Shown: positions 18,109 through 25,231 of the stretch, one piece after another | How positions within the stretch are numbered: the stretch's first letter is position 1 | How the letters are laid out: each line of letters begins with the position of its first letter | Origin: Coriobacteriaceae bacterium AF08-21 | GTDB lineage: Bacteria; Actinomycetota; Coriobacteriia; Coriobacteriales; Coriobacteriaceae | DNA: 64,000 nucleotides | Direction of reading: 5' to 3' | Assembly (NCBI GenBank): GCA_027687465.1 | Contig: JAQCQR010000005.1 | Coordinates: 1 to 64,000, forward strand | Translations under genes and position numbers: made by a program | The notes under the pieces: model-generated | What the model was told of the DNA's origin: nothing | What the model saw: the letters and a program-made list of their open reading frames with translations, nothing else | Databases searched by the model: none

Positions 18109-18204
18109 ACTTTCCAACTTTCCACTTAACTTACCATCTAAGGTGGAAAGCTGGAAAGAAAGCTGGAATGTTGAGTGGAAAGCTGGAAAGTAAGGTGGAA
18201 AGCT
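18109..18204. repeat. Cluster of TGGAAAG repeats
   Basis: GTGGAAAG starts at 18143, 18175 and 18195, in the first two cases followed directly by CTGGAAAG; a further GCTGGAA copy lies at about 18162, and two inverted copies (CTTTCCA) lie at 18110-18125. The left inverted copies can pair with the right ones to form a hairpin. Function unknown. Confidence 0.6.
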
Positions 18205-18398
18205 GTCGCGCCATTGCGGGCGGGTAGGGGGGGTCAATAATTGCGTAGGCCATACCAGCCAACAAAAAGATACCAATCTGGTTGGTAAAACACCCTCAAT
18301 GAGCTGCGAGCTAACTAGCTGCGTAAATAAAACCTAAAGAACTGTTGCAAATTAATGGCAAATGCCCAGATAGCGAAATTGCGATTTTCAATTAACTG

Positions 18399-18441
18399 TT
18401 ACGTGCAAACAGCAAAATGCTACTATCTAACATGCACGTAA
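18399..18441. promoter_or_regulatory. Dyad operator with 25-bp spacer around a putative promoter
   Basis: TTACGTGCA (18399-18407) and TGCACGTAA (18433-18441) are perfect inverted repeats 25 bp apart. The space between them contains TACTAT (18421-18426), a fair -10 box for the HTH gene that follows. The arrangement fits autoregulation. The surrounding 18235-18470 is clearly more A/T-rich than the rest of the window and holds no other gene. Confidence 0.55.
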
Positions 18442-18479
18442 GAAAGCAGATTAACGGTTAAGGCTAAGAAGTGGCAGGT

Positions 18480-18890
18480 ATGTCGGAAGCAACTAGGATT
18501 CGCACGCATGCGCCCGAGGTTAGGCAGCGCGCCGTCGAGATCCTCCAAGGGGGGGTCGGTCACCGCGCCCTCGCCGCAAAGCTTGGCATTCCCCAGGCCA
18601 CGGCTCGTCAGTGGGCCCGCGCATATGCCGTGGGCGGTGCCGACGCCGTGCTCAACGCCGGTTCGCATCATCACACCTATTCGTACGAAGTTAAGCTCGC
18701 CGTGGTTAAGGACCGCTTGGAAAACGACTTAACGGTTCGCGAGGCCATGATCAAGCACAAGATTCCCAGCGAGTCTTCGGTCAAGGCTTGGTGCCGCCAG
18801 TATCGCGAGAGCGGTGAATCCGCGCTGGTCGATAAGCCGCGCGGTCGCAAGCCGCGCGGTCGCAAGCCGCGCGTTAAAAAGGCGGAATAG
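18480..18890 (+). CDS. Orphan helix-turn-helix protein of the IS3 OrfA / insertion-element type
   Basis: A 136-residue basic protein with two consecutive HTH units: one at about 10-50 (ALAAKLGIPQATARQWARAY) and one at about 65-115 (VREAMIKHKIPSESSVKAWC), the layout of transposase OrfA-type DNA-binding proteins. The tail has three PRGRK-like repeats that should bind DNA non-specifically. No OrfB catalytic partner and no terminal inverted repeats are nearby, so this is probably a domesticated or orphan regulator. An in-frame GTG at 18471, better spaced from AAGG, could add MAG; ATG at 18480 is used here. A perfect dyad flanks its presumed promoter. Confidence 0.7.
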   Translation: MSEATRIRTHAPEVRQRAVEILQGGVGHRALAAKLGIPQATARQWARAYAVGGADAVLNAGSHHHTYSYEVKLAVVKDRLENDLTVREAMIKHKIPSESSVKAWCRQYRESGESALVDKPRGRKPRGRKPRVKKAE

Positions 18891-18902
18891 CGAACGGGAT
18901 GG

Positions 18903-18925
18903 TGCGCCCACAGGGGCGCATTTTT
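18903..18925 (+). terminator. Terminator after the HTH gene
   Basis: TGCGCCC (18903-18909) pairs with GGGCGCA (18914-18920) around ACAG and is followed by TTTTT. Confidence 0.85.
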
Positions 18926-19071
18926 CTTGCCGCCCCTCTGCTCCAATGCGGACAGACTCCTTGCCCCGTACGTCTAAAACTCCCCAGTTGACCGAAAACC
19001 CGCCGCCGCTACTCCTCAATTGAGCTATAACGTTAAACAATTGCAGCGTTTTTGCATGGGGGAGTGATGGT

Positions 19072-21954
19072 ATGACGCTACTGTATTTCCTTACCCTGTT
19101 TCCGCTGGTACCGGCGCTGGGCATGCTGCTCGCGCGCGGTGACCGAGCCCGCGACGCGGTAGGGCTTGTAGGCTCTGGCATCATTATGGCGGTGACAGTT
19201 GTAGTCGCCGTCATGTTTTTTGGCACGGGCCCGCAGAGCTTCGAGGTGGCACCCGGCACCTCGCACGTGCTCTCCATCATCAGCTCCGTCATCGACGTCA
19301 TCCTGTGCGCCGTCATCCTGTACAACGCGTACAAATATAGGAACGCGCTCACCACGGTGCTCGGCGTAGTCCAGTTGGTGGGCTCGCTCGCCTTTGCAGC
19401 CATGACGATGCCCGCGGCCGAAGCCGTCACGGCAACGCCGCTCTACCTGGACTACATGAGCGTAATCATGGTCCTCGCCGTCGGCATTGTCGGCAGCCTG
19501 ATCTGCGTGTATGCCCTGGGATACATGAAGGACTTCCAGGCCCACGACGAGCACGAGGCTGCGCTGCGCGGACAGACCGCGCCCGACCGTCGCCCGCAGT
19601 TCCTGGCGCTTATGTTTCTATTCCTCTCGGCCATGTTCGTCATCGTGACGAGCGACAACCTGGAGTGGCTGTTCTGCGGCTGGGAAATCACCACCGTGTG
19701 CTCGTTCCTCATGATTGGCTACACGCGCACGCCCGAGGCCATCAAAAACGCCTTCACCCAGATCATCCTCAACATGCTGGGTGGCATCGCGTTTTTGGTC
19801 GGCCTTATGTTCCTGCACGTCAACGGCATGCCGTTGACCATCTCGGGCATGATCGAGCTTTCCGGCGCCGGAACCGCGCAATCCGCGCTGCTGGTGATGC
19901 CGGTCATCCTGCTGTCGCTCGCCGCGCTCACCAAGGCCGCACAGATGCCGTTCCACACCTGGCTGCTCGGCGCCATGGTCGCCCCCACGCCCACGAGCGC
20001 CCTGCTGCACTCGTCCACCATGGTCAAGGCCGGCGTGTTCCTGATGGTCAAGCTGAGCCCGCTCTATGCCATCTATCCCGTGACCGGTTTTATGGTCACG
20101 AGTGTGGGTGCCATCACGTTTTTACTCGCTGCCCTCATGGCGATCTCGCAGAGCAACGCCAAGCGCGTGCTTGCGTACTCCACCATTTCCAACCTGGGCC
20201 TCATCAGTGCCTGCCTGGGTGTCGGCGCGCCCGAGGCCGTATGGGCCGCCATCTTCCTGATCCTGTTCCACACGGTGGCAAAGTCGCTGCTGTTCCTGTG
20301 CGTGGGCACGGCCGAACATCATATCGGCAGCCGCAATATCGAGGACATGGATGGTATGTTCAGCCGCATGCCGCACCTGACGCGTCTGATGATGCTGGGC
20401 ATCATGGGCATGTTTGTGGCGCCGTTTGGCATGCTCGTGTCCAAGTGGGGCGCCCTGGTGGCGTTCGCACAGACCGGCAACGTGCTCATGATCATGGTGC
20501 TTGCCTTTGGCTCGGCCGCGACGTTCTACTTCTGGGGCAAGTGGCTTGCCAAGCTTTCGGGCGTCGACCCCACGGCTCAAAACGTTGAGGTCAATGTCCA
20601 TAAGACCGAATGGATGGCGCTCAACACCATCGCCGCGCTGCTGATTCTGTGCTGCGTGGCGTTCCCGGTTATCTCGAGCGGCCTGGTGTCGCCTTACTTG
20701 GCCATGGTGTTTGGCCGCGTGCCGTACGTTATTGGCAAGGACGCCATGTATCTGATGGTGGTTATCGTGGCGTTTATCGCCGTGGTGCTGCTGACGTCGT
20801 TCCGCGTGAGCAACAAACCGCATGTCAACGTGTACCTTTCGGGTGTGGGGACCGACAATTACCGCCATTTCCGCGGCTCGATGGGACACGAGGTGAAGGC
20901 CGAAAAACGCAATTGGTACTCGGAGGACGCCCTTGGCGAGAAGCGTATTGGCCCCGCGGGCAGCGTCGTGTGCTGCAGCATTATCTTGTTTGCGCTGCTG
21001 TGCTGCGCGTGGATTGGGCCCGAGCGGCTTGCCATGAGCGCGCCCTCGGTGCTGCGCGGCAAGTATTTTGAAGGTTCGGGCGTCGTGGGCATATTTATTG
21101 GCACCGTGGTGTTTGCCCTGCTGGCGCCGCTTGTGGGTGGCCTGATCGACGGCGTTGACCGCAAACTTTCGGCCCGCATGCAGGGCCGCGTGGGCCCTCG
21201 CCTGCTGCAGCCTTTCTACGACGTTGCCAAGCTGCTGCGCAAGGCCCCTGCCAGCGTAAACACCATGGACGATACCTACATGGCGTGCGCGCTCATCTTT
21301 ACCGTGGTGGGCGGCGGCATCTTTGTGTCGGGTTCCAACACGCTGCTGTGCGCTTTTATGGTGACGCTCGCCGCGATCTTTGTGGTGCTGGCGTCCGCCT
21401 CGACGCAAAGCCCGTTTGCCCAGGTCGGCGCCGACCGCGAGCTGCTGCAGGTCATGAGTTACGAGCCCGCCGTTCTGCTGATGAGTGTGGGCCTGTATCT
21501 TGCCACCGATAGCTTTGATTCCATTGCCGTGACGGGGCAGTCGGCCCCCATCATCGTGTACAGCGCGCCCATTTTCCTCGCGCTGCTCGCGGTGCTTACC
21601 ATCAAGCTGCGCAAGTCGCCGTTTGACCTTTCGTACTCGCATCACGCGCATCAGGAGATCGTTCAGGGCGTCGCCACCGAGATGAGCGGTGGTACGCTGG
21701 CAAAGATGACTCTCATGCACTGGTGCGAGACCGTACTGTTTTTGATGTGGGTGGGCATGTTCTTTGTTTGGGACAACCCGGTGAGCTGGCTGGTCGCCCT
21801 GGTCGTGATGGCTGCGACGTACTTTGTCGAGGTGCTGATCGATAACACCTTCGCCCGTAGCACCTGGCGCAGCTGCTTTAAGCTCGGCTGGGGCGTGGCG
21901 CTGGTGTTTGGCCTGCTCAACCTTATGCCCATCCTCGTCGACGTATTTATTTAG
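19072..21954 (+). CDS. Fused membrane subunit of group 4 hydrogenase (NuoL/HyfB-like + NuoH/HycD-like)
   Basis: A 960-residue integral membrane protein made of two complex I-type subunits in one chain. Residues 1 to about 640 are an antiporter-like NuoL/HyfB/EchA module, with LTKAAQMPFHTWL at about 286-298 and the HSSTMVKAG helix at about 313-321, both holding conserved proton-path lysines and histidines. Residues about 685-960 are the NuoH/HycD/EchB module that links the membrane arm to the hydrogenase, with MQGRVGPRLLQP at about 703 and the KSPFDLSYSHHAHQEIVQG loop at about 848. It should pump H+ or Na+ driven by electron transfer from ferredoxin to protons. The start follows GGGGGAG. It leads a five-gene operon. 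In Ech and Hyc systems these subunits are separate proteins. Confidence 0.9.
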   Translation: MTLLYFLTLFPLVPALGMLLARGDRARDAVGLVGSGIIMAVTVVVAVMFFGTGPQSFEVAPGTSHVLSIISSVIDVILCAVILYNAYKYRNALTTVLGVVQLVGSLAFAAMTMPAAEAVTATPLYLDYMSVIMVLAVGIVGSLICVYALGYMKDFQAHDEHEAALRGQTAPDRRPQFLALMFLFLSAMFVIVTSDNLEWLFCGWEITTVCSFLMIGYTRTPEAIKNAFTQIILNMLGGIAFLVGLMFLHVNGMPLTISGMIELSGAGTAQSALLVMPVILLSLAALTKAAQMPFHTWLLGAMVAPTPTSALLHSSTMVKAGVFLMVKLSPLYAIYPVTGFMVTSVGAITFLLAALMAISQSNAKRVLAYSTISNLGLISACLGVGAPEAVWAAIFLILFHTVAKSLLFLCVGTAEHHIGSRNIEDMDGMFSRMPHLTRLMMLGIMGMFVAPFGMLVSKWGALVAFAQTGNVLMIMVLAFGSAATFYFWGKWLAKLSGVDPTAQNVEVNVHKTEWMALNTIAALLILCCVAFPVISSGLVSPYLAMVFGRVPYVIGKDAMYLMVVIVAFIAVVLLTSFRVSNKPHVNVYLSGVGTDNYRHFRGSMGHEVKAEKRNWYSEDALGEKRIGPAGSVVCCSIILFALLCCAWIGPERLAMSAPSVLRGKYFEGSGVVGIFIGTVVFALLAPLVGGLIDGVDRKLSARMQGRVGPRLLQPFYDVAKLLRKAPASVNTMDDTYMACALIFTVVGGGIFVSGSNTLLCAFMVTLAAIFVVLASASTQSPFAQVGADRELLQVMSYEPAVLLMSVGLYLATDSFDSIAVTGQSAPIIVYSAPIFLALLAVLTIKLRKSPFDLSYSHHAHQEIVQGVATEMSGGTLAKMTLMHWCETVLFLMWVGMFFVWDNPVSWLVALVVMAATYFVEVLIDNTFARSTWRSCFKLGWGVALVFGLLNLMPILVDVFI

Positions 21955-21966
21955 GAGGCGGCATTC

Positions 21967-22593
21967 ATGGATCATAAAATGTCGCGCTCGCCGTGGGTTA
22001 TTCATTACGACGGCTCGAGCTGCAACGGATGCGATATCGAGGTGCTGGCCTCGCTCACGCCGCTGTTCGATGCGGAGCGCTTTGGCGTGGTCAACACCGG
22101 CAACCCCAAGCATGCGGATATCTTTTTGGTGACGGGCTCGGTCAATGCCCAGAACCTGCCCGTCGTGCGCCAGATCTACAACCAGATGCTCGAGCCCAAG
22201 TGCGTGGTGGCCTGCGGTATCTGCGCGTGTTCGGGCGGCGTGTTCCGCGATGCCTATAACGTGATCGGCGGCGTGGACCGCGCAATTCCCGTGGACGTGT
22301 ACGCGCCCGGATGTGCCATTCGTCCCGAGACGGTGATTGACGCCATTGTGGAGGCGTGCGGCATCCTGGATCAGAAGGAGGCCGTGATGCGCGCCGGCGG
22401 TGACCCGCTTACCGTGGGCGGCGCCGCAACCTGGGACGGTGGCGTTGAGTTGGGCGAGGACGGGTTTGTGGCCGCGGGGGCCGGGACTGATGGTGCCGGT
22501 GACACGCCCGCCGCGCCGCCCGCCGCGCCCGTCGCTGGCGACGCGCCTGCTGGGACGCCCACCGCACCCGCCGCTGCAAAGGAGGCCGAGTAA
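21967..22593 (+). CDS. Group 4 hydrogenase small subunit (NuoB/HycG/EchC-like)
   Basis: A 208-residue Fe-S protein whose first 145 residues match the NuoB/HycG family: SSCNGCDIE (Cys19, Cys22), CGICACSGG (Cys83, Cys86, Cys88) and PGCAIRPE (Cys116). These place the proximal 4Fe-4S cluster that passes electrons to the NiFe site. Residues 150-208 are a low-complexity Ala/Pro/Gly tail not found in usual family members. The gene starts 12 bases after the fused membrane subunit and its stop overlaps the next start (TAATG). Confidence 0.92.
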   Translation: MDHKMSRSPWVIHYDGSSCNGCDIEVLASLTPLFDAERFGVVNTGNPKHADIFLVTGSVNAQNLPVVRQIYNQMLEPKCVVACGICACSGGVFRDAYNVIGGVDRAIPVDVYAPGCAIRPETVIDAIVEACGILDQKEAVMRAGGDPLTVGGAATWDGGVELGEDGFVAAGAGTDGAGDTPAAPPAAPVAGDAPAGTPTAPAAAKEAE

Positions 22594-23309
22594 TGCAAAA
22601 GGCAATCTATACCACCGTCGGGATCGATGGGCTGTTGCCACATGTGCAGGCGCTCAAGGGTGCCGGCGCGCGCTTTGTGCAGATGCATGCCGAGCGCTGT
22701 GTGGACGACGGATCGTATCGCTTGGTCTATACGTTTATCGACGTTCGTGCTGCTCAGGAGCATATTGCGCAGGACGGCAGCTATGCGATTGAGAATCTGG
22801 TAGTCGAGGGCATCGACCAGTACCAGGAGATTCCGTCCATCAGCTCGTACTATCCGGCAGTGTTCCCGTTTGAAAACGAAGCGCACGACCTGTTTGGTCT
22901 TGCCATCACTGACATGCAGGTCGACTTTAAGGGCTTTTTCTACCAGGTTTCGACTGCCGAGCCCATGAGCGTTATCACGCCCGAGGTGAAGGCCGCGCGC
23001 GAGAAGGCCATGAAGGTCCGTGCCGCTGCCGAGGCCAAGGCGCGCAAGGCCGCGGCCGAAAAGGCCGCCGCTGCTGCGGCTGCTGCAGGGGAGGGCGCTG
23101 CCAGCGCCGGCGATGCCGCGGGCGCCGCTGCTCAGCCCGCTGCGGCTGCCGGCTCCGATGCTCGGCACGATGAAGCTGCCGCCAGGGCCGCGCTCAAGGC
23201 TGCCGAGATGGAGGCAAAGCTCGCCGCCATGGATCCCGAGAAAGCGGCCAAGGTCCGCGCGGCGCTTGCCGCCAAGGCCGCCCGCGACAAGCAGAAAAAG
23301 GAGGCGTAA
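22593..23309 (+). CDS. Group 4 hydrogenase NuoC/EchD-like subunit with Ala-rich tail
   Basis: A 238-residue protein. Residues 1-130 match the 30-kDa NuoC / HycE-N-terminal / EchD family; the signature region reads SSYYPAVFPFENEAHDLFG (about 87-105). Residues 130-238 are an Ala/Lys/Glu-rich, probably coiled or helical extension (KARKAAAEKAAAAAA and similar) with no counterpart in ordinary family members. The protein should dock the large subunit in the peripheral arm. It overlaps the small-subunit gene by one base. Confidence 0.88.
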   Translation: MQKAIYTTVGIDGLLPHVQALKGAGARFVQMHAERCVDDGSYRLVYTFIDVRAAQEHIAQDGSYAIENLVVEGIDQYQEIPSISSYYPAVFPFENEAHDLFGLAITDMQVDFKGFFYQVSTAEPMSVITPEVKAAREKAMKVRAAAEAKARKAAAEKAAAAAAAAGEGAASAGDAAGAAAQPAAAAGSDARHDEAAARAALKAAEMEAKLAAMDPEKAAKVRAALAAKAARDKQKKEA

Positions 23310-23314
23310 AGTCC

Positions 23315-24403
23315 ATGGCACATCGCTCCGTTATTCCGTTTGGCCCGCAGCACCCGGTGCTGCCCGAGCCGCTTCATCTGGACCTGGTGATCGAGGACGA
23401 CCGCGTCATCGAGGCAATTCCGCAGATCGGCTTTGTGCACCGCGGGCTCGAGAAGCTCACCGAAAAGCGCGATATGCACCAGTTTGGCTACATAGCCGAG
23501 CGCATCTGCGGCATCTGCGCCGTGGGCCACAGCTGCGGCTATGCCAGCGCCTGTGAGCGCATGCTCGACATCGAGGTGCCCGGCCGCGTACAGTATATCC
23601 GCACCATTTTGCACGAGCTTTCGCGCATTCACTCGCACCTGCTGTGGCTGGGCCTGCTCGCCGATGCCTTTGGCTTTGAGGCGTTGTTCTATCGTTCGTG
23701 GACCCTACGCGAGCAGATTCTCAAGATTTTTGAGAGCACGTGCGGCGGCCGCGTGATTCTGTCGATCAATGAGATCGGCGGCCTTAAGCACGATATCGAG
23801 GACTCCGAGCTGGCGGGTATTGTCCAGACGCTCGACGCCATGCGTCCCGACTACGAGGCCCTGGTGCATACGTTTTTGGACGACGACAGCTGCGGCGAGC
23901 GCCTGCACGGCGTGGGCGTGATCAGCAAGAAGGACGCGCTGGATCTGTCGATGGTCGGCCCGTTCGGGCGCGCCTCGGGCGTGGACTATGACGTGCGCAT
24001 GTTTGGCGACGGCGCCTATGCGGATCTGGCTGCGTTTGAGCCAATTGTCGCTACCGATGGCGACTGCTATGCCCGCTGCCAGGTGCGTTGCGCCGAGGTC
24101 ACGCAGGCTATGGACATCATCAAGGAGCTTGTGGGCAAGATTCCGCACGACGGTATCGGTGGGCGTACCAAGCTCACGCCGGCCGACGGCGCGCGCGGCG
24201 AGGTTGTGATTGAGCAGCCGCGTGGCGAGGCGTATTACTATGTGCGCGGCAACGGCAGCAAGAACCTGGACCGTTTCCGCGTGCGCACGCCGACGTCGCA
24301 AAACCTGGCGGGTCTGACGCATGCGCTGCAGGGCGTGCTCCTTGCCAACGTGCCTATGATTATCCTGACCATCGACCCCTGCATTAGCTGCACGGAAAGG
24401 TAG
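23315..24403 (+). CDS. Group 4 [NiFe]-hydrogenase large subunit (NuoD/HycE/EchE-like)
   Basis: A 362-residue catalytic subunit. Both nickel-binding motifs are intact: RICGIC at 63-68 followed by AVGH, and DPCISCTER at 354-362. This separates a true hydrogenase from the complex I homologue NuoD, which lacks these cysteines. The chain stops exactly at the arginine of the second motif, so there is no C-terminal peptide to be removed by a HycI-type maturation protease, as in EchE and unlike HycE. HypA-F maturation genes are not in the window and must be elsewhere. The gene starts five bases after the previous stop. Confidence 0.94.
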   Translation: MAHRSVIPFGPQHPVLPEPLHLDLVIEDDRVIEAIPQIGFVHRGLEKLTEKRDMHQFGYIAERICGICAVGHSCGYASACERMLDIEVPGRVQYIRTILHELSRIHSHLLWLGLLADAFGFEALFYRSWTLREQILKIFESTCGGRVILSINEIGGLKHDIEDSELAGIVQTLDAMRPDYEALVHTFLDDDSCGERLHGVGVISKKDALDLSMVGPFGRASGVDYDVRMFGDGAYADLAAFEPIVATDGDCYARCQVRCAEVTQAMDIIKELVGKIPHDGIGGRTKLTPADGARGEVVIEQPRGEAYYYVRGNGSKNLDRFRVRTPTSQNLAGLTHALQGVLLANVPMIILTIDPCISCTER

Positions 24404-24410
24404 GCGCGGC

Positions 24411-24752
24411 ATGAGTTTGCTGACATTTGTCAAGACGGCCTTGGGTTCTATGGTCAAGCAGCCGGTCACGGTGTGCTATCCGCAGGAGAAGCTGGCGGCG
24501 CCCGAGCGCCTGCGCGGGCATATCGTCAATGACATGGATGTGTGCATTTGCTGCGGCATGTGCGCGCGCCGTTGCCCGGCGGGCGCGCTCGCGGTCGATC
24601 GCAAGGGTGGAACGTGGTCGATCGACCCGTATGCCTGCGTGGTGTGCGGTGAGTGCATCGAGAGCTGCCCCAAGCACTGCCTGACTATGGACACCGCCCG
24701 CATCCCAGTCGCAGCGGACAAGACTCCCACGGTAGAAACCAAGCCGGAATAG
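24411..24752 (+). CDS. Group 4 hydrogenase ferredoxin subunit (HycF/NuoI/EchF-like)
   Basis: A 113-residue protein with two 4Fe-4S motifs: Cys45, Cys48, Cys51, Cys55 (CICCGMCARRCP) and Cys76, Cys79, Cys82, Cys86 (CVVCGECIESCP). An extra Cys47 lies inside the first motif. It should accept electrons from soluble ferredoxin and pass them to the small subunit. Last gene of the hydrogenase operon, seven bases after the large subunit. No formate dehydrogenase or CO dehydrogenase gene is adjacent, so an Ech-like ferredoxin-linked role is more likely than formate hydrogenlyase. Confidence 0.9.
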   Translation: MSLLTFVKTALGSMVKQPVTVCYPQEKLAAPERLRGHIVNDMDVCICCGMCARRCPAGALAVDRKGGTWSIDPYACVVCGECIESCPKHCLTMDTARIPVAADKTPTVETKPE

Positions 24753-24773
24753 CGCTGGAACAGAGCTGGAATA

Positions 24774-24807
24774 GGGGCCGGTGGGGCAAAAATGCCCCAC
24801 CGGCCCC
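24774..24807 (+). terminator. Perfect 15-bp hairpin after the hydrogenase operon
   Basis: Positions 24774-24788 pair perfectly with 24793-24807 around an AAAA loop, 21 bases past the last stop. There is no T-run after it, so it may act as a transcript-end stabiliser rather than a classical terminator. A self-complementary GCGCTTAAGCGC follows at 24808-24819. Confidence 0.6.
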
Positions 24808-24838
24808 GCGCTTAAGCGCGCGGTTGTGCCGCCGCGAA

Positions 24839-24992
24839 CAAAACTATGCCGGATTACGGGGCTGGATGGAGAACCTCCGACCATACTGAAAACCGCAAAA
24901 ACAAAACCGCAGGTAGATTGCTTGCCGTTTTTCAATAATTGGGGGTATGGATGAGGGCCTCGGCTTTAGCCCCGTAATCCGGCATAGTTTTG
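24839..24992 (+). repeat. Palindromic element A (154 bp)
   Basis: Perfect 25-bp inverted arms (24839-24863 and 24968-24992) enclose a core that includes AAAACCGCAGGTAGA (24903-24917) and shorter inner inverted repeats. A second element of the same total length, orientation and nearly identical arms lies at 32163-32316, on the other side of the adhesin gene. Confidence 0.85.
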
Positions 24993-25019
24993 AAATGACA
25001 CCATATCCGTAACAGCCCT

Positions 25020-25065
25020 TGATCCCCCAAGGTCGGAGGAAAACGGGCCCTTTTGCCCCGCCCAT
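25020..25065 (+). repeat. GATCCCCC...CGGAGGAAAACGG block, copy 1
   Basis: The block TGATCCCCC, then CGGAGGAAAACGG, then a TTTT-GCCCC stretch recurs at about 32083-32124 next to elements B and C. It contains no reading frame of interest. Meaning unknown; it appears to travel with the palindromic elements. Confidence 0.5.
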
Positions 25066-25100
25066 CTTGAGTCGCACCTATTTTCCTGCGAAAACGCCGT

Positions 25101-25213
25101 GTCTCAACTTTGGTGAGACATTTGTCTCACGCCCAAAACAGAATCTGGAACATGTGTCACCTGCCCAAATTGTGTCTCATTTCGTAACTTTAGGCTGTTG
25201 CAAGGTCTGAGAC
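25101..25213. promoter_or_regulatory. Cluster of five GTCTCA/TGAGAC sites upstream of the adhesin
   Basis: GTCTCA occurs at 25101-25106, 25124-25129 and 25174-25179, and its complement TGAGAC at 25114-25119 and 25208-25213, the last one 18 bases before the start codon. The first pair forms an inverted repeat. The density in 113 bp is far above chance for a 6-mer and suggests an operator region. No clear -35/-10 pair was recognised. Confidence 0.5.
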
Positions 25214-25231
25214 CGCGAGAAGGGAGACGCG

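Noticed and set aside
18480..18890. Complete IS3-type insertion sequence
   Set aside because: No OrfB with a DDE domain, no terminal inverted repeats and no target duplication were found.
20122..22641. An 839-codon open frame on the minus strand opposite the hydrogenase membrane subunit
   Set aside because: His/Arg-rich antisense translation with no hydrophobic segments or family signature.
19072..24752. Respiratory complex I (nuo) operon
   Set aside because: The large subunit keeps both nickel-binding CxxC motifs, and nuoE, F, G, A, J, K, M and N are missing.
19072..24752. Formate hydrogenlyase
   Set aside because: No formate dehydrogenase gene, HycB-type ferredoxin or HycI protease accompanies the five genes.
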